From positions 310,314 through 374,313 of the forward strand of contig NZ_SWBR01000002.1 of assembly GCF_005116505.1 (NCBI RefSeq): a stretch of DNA of 64,000 bases, given 5' to 3'. Below the pieces are notes generated by a model. It made no database searches. It saw only the letters and a program-made list of their open reading frames with translations, and was not told the origin of the DNA. Shown here piece by piece: positions 63,785 to 64,000 of the stretch. Source of the stretch: Pedobacter polaris. GTDB lineage: Bacteria; Bacteroidota; Bacteroidia; Sphingobacteriales; Sphingobacteriaceae. A program made the position numbers and the translations under genes. Within the stretch, counting starts at the first letter, position 1, and every line of letters starts with the position of its first letter.

Positions 63785-64000
63785 GTGGTAAATAAACATC
63801 ATATATACTTTTATGAAAAATCAGTAAAACAGTACATATCTCTAGCATGTGCTGTTTTACTGTGTTTTGGATTCATAACCACTACAGCTCAAAATAAAAA
63901 GATAGATCCACCAAAACCTCTTTTTAAAGGCAAAGATGGTAAACTAGCCTATACACCAGATACATACGGAAATCGAATCCCAGATTTTTCCTATAGTGGT
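63785..64000 (+). CDS. Exported protein, 5' part only (possible beta-helix CAZyme)
   Basis: The first 72 codons are present and the frame runs off the window edge. A GTG at 63785 is the likely start, because an in-frame TAA lies four codons upstream and no ATG is available in frame nearby. A signal peptide (ACAVLLCFGFITTTAQ) follows a short polar N-terminus. The mature start includes DTYGNRIPDFSYSG. Similar segments open several pectate-lyase-like beta-helix proteins in Bacteroidota polysaccharide loci. The family cannot be fixed from this fragment. Confidence 0.65.
   Translation, partial: MVNKHHIYFYEKSVKQYISLACAVLLCFGFITTTAQNKKIDPPKPLFKGKDGKLAYTPDTYGNRIPDFSYSG

Overview
The window is about 64 kb of an AT-rich chromosome from a Bacteroidota bacterium, most likely family Sphingobacteriaceae (Pedobacter-like). 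The evidence is a SusC/SusD pair, many signal-peptide or lipoprotein glycoside hydrolases, a 59-residue Hc1-like histone, promoter-like TTTG...TAnnTTTG motifs, and many dispersed palindromic repeats between genes. I saw no rRNA, tRNA, CRISPR array, transposase or phage gene. The genus is an inference from gene content.

Region 1 (1-16 kb) is mostly housekeeping. It holds a partial penicillin-binding protein 1C beside a giant alpha-2-macroglobulin, topoisomerase I, a glutathione peroxidase, an MtfA-like zinc peptidase, a 5'-nucleotidase split into two overlapping genes with the C-terminal half first, and mnmA. Region 2 (16-29 kb) has a LacI repressor divergent from a GH92 alpha-mannosidase, with a perfect 22-bp palindrome between them. 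It continues with a PL14-like lipoprotein, topoisomerase III, an S66 LD-carboxypeptidase, a YycJ-type metallo-hydrolase, the Hc1-like protein, an OmpA-family lipoprotein, and a NrtR/AraR-type Nudix regulator divergent from a lipoprotein aldose 1-epimerase.

Region 3 (29.7-34.1 kb, minus strand) is a sugar-acid catabolic cluster: SDR dehydrogenase, FAH-family hydrolase, RhaM-type mutarotase, COG3618 lactonase and an FMN-dependent L-lactate-oxidase-like enzyme. Together they fit the non-phosphorylating route for a 6-deoxy-L-sugar (L-fucose or L-rhamnose), which ends in pyruvate plus L-lactate. The L-fucose dehydrogenase and fuconate dehydratase steps are not in the window.

Region 4 (34.9-64 kb, plus strand apart from one AraC regulator) is a large pectin-type polysaccharide utilization locus. 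Its first half encodes a 916-aa unclassified glycosidase, an MGH1-like (alpha/alpha)6 glycosidase, a GH28 polygalacturonase, a GH95 alpha-L-fucosidase/galactosidase with an inserted jelly-roll domain, a GH2 enzyme with a malectin domain, an SSS symporter and a DapA-like aldolase. After the AraC regulator come a FucI-like protein, a DUF3826 protein, SusC, SusD, a surface lipoprotein, two tandem PL1 pectate lyases and the start of another exported protein. The likely logic is surface lyases cut pectin, SusCD imports oligosaccharides, periplasmic GH28/GH95/GH2 enzymes release monosaccharides, the symporter takes them up, and the region 3 genes plus the DapA-like aldolase degrade the deoxysugars. 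The substrate is inferred from family content, not proven.
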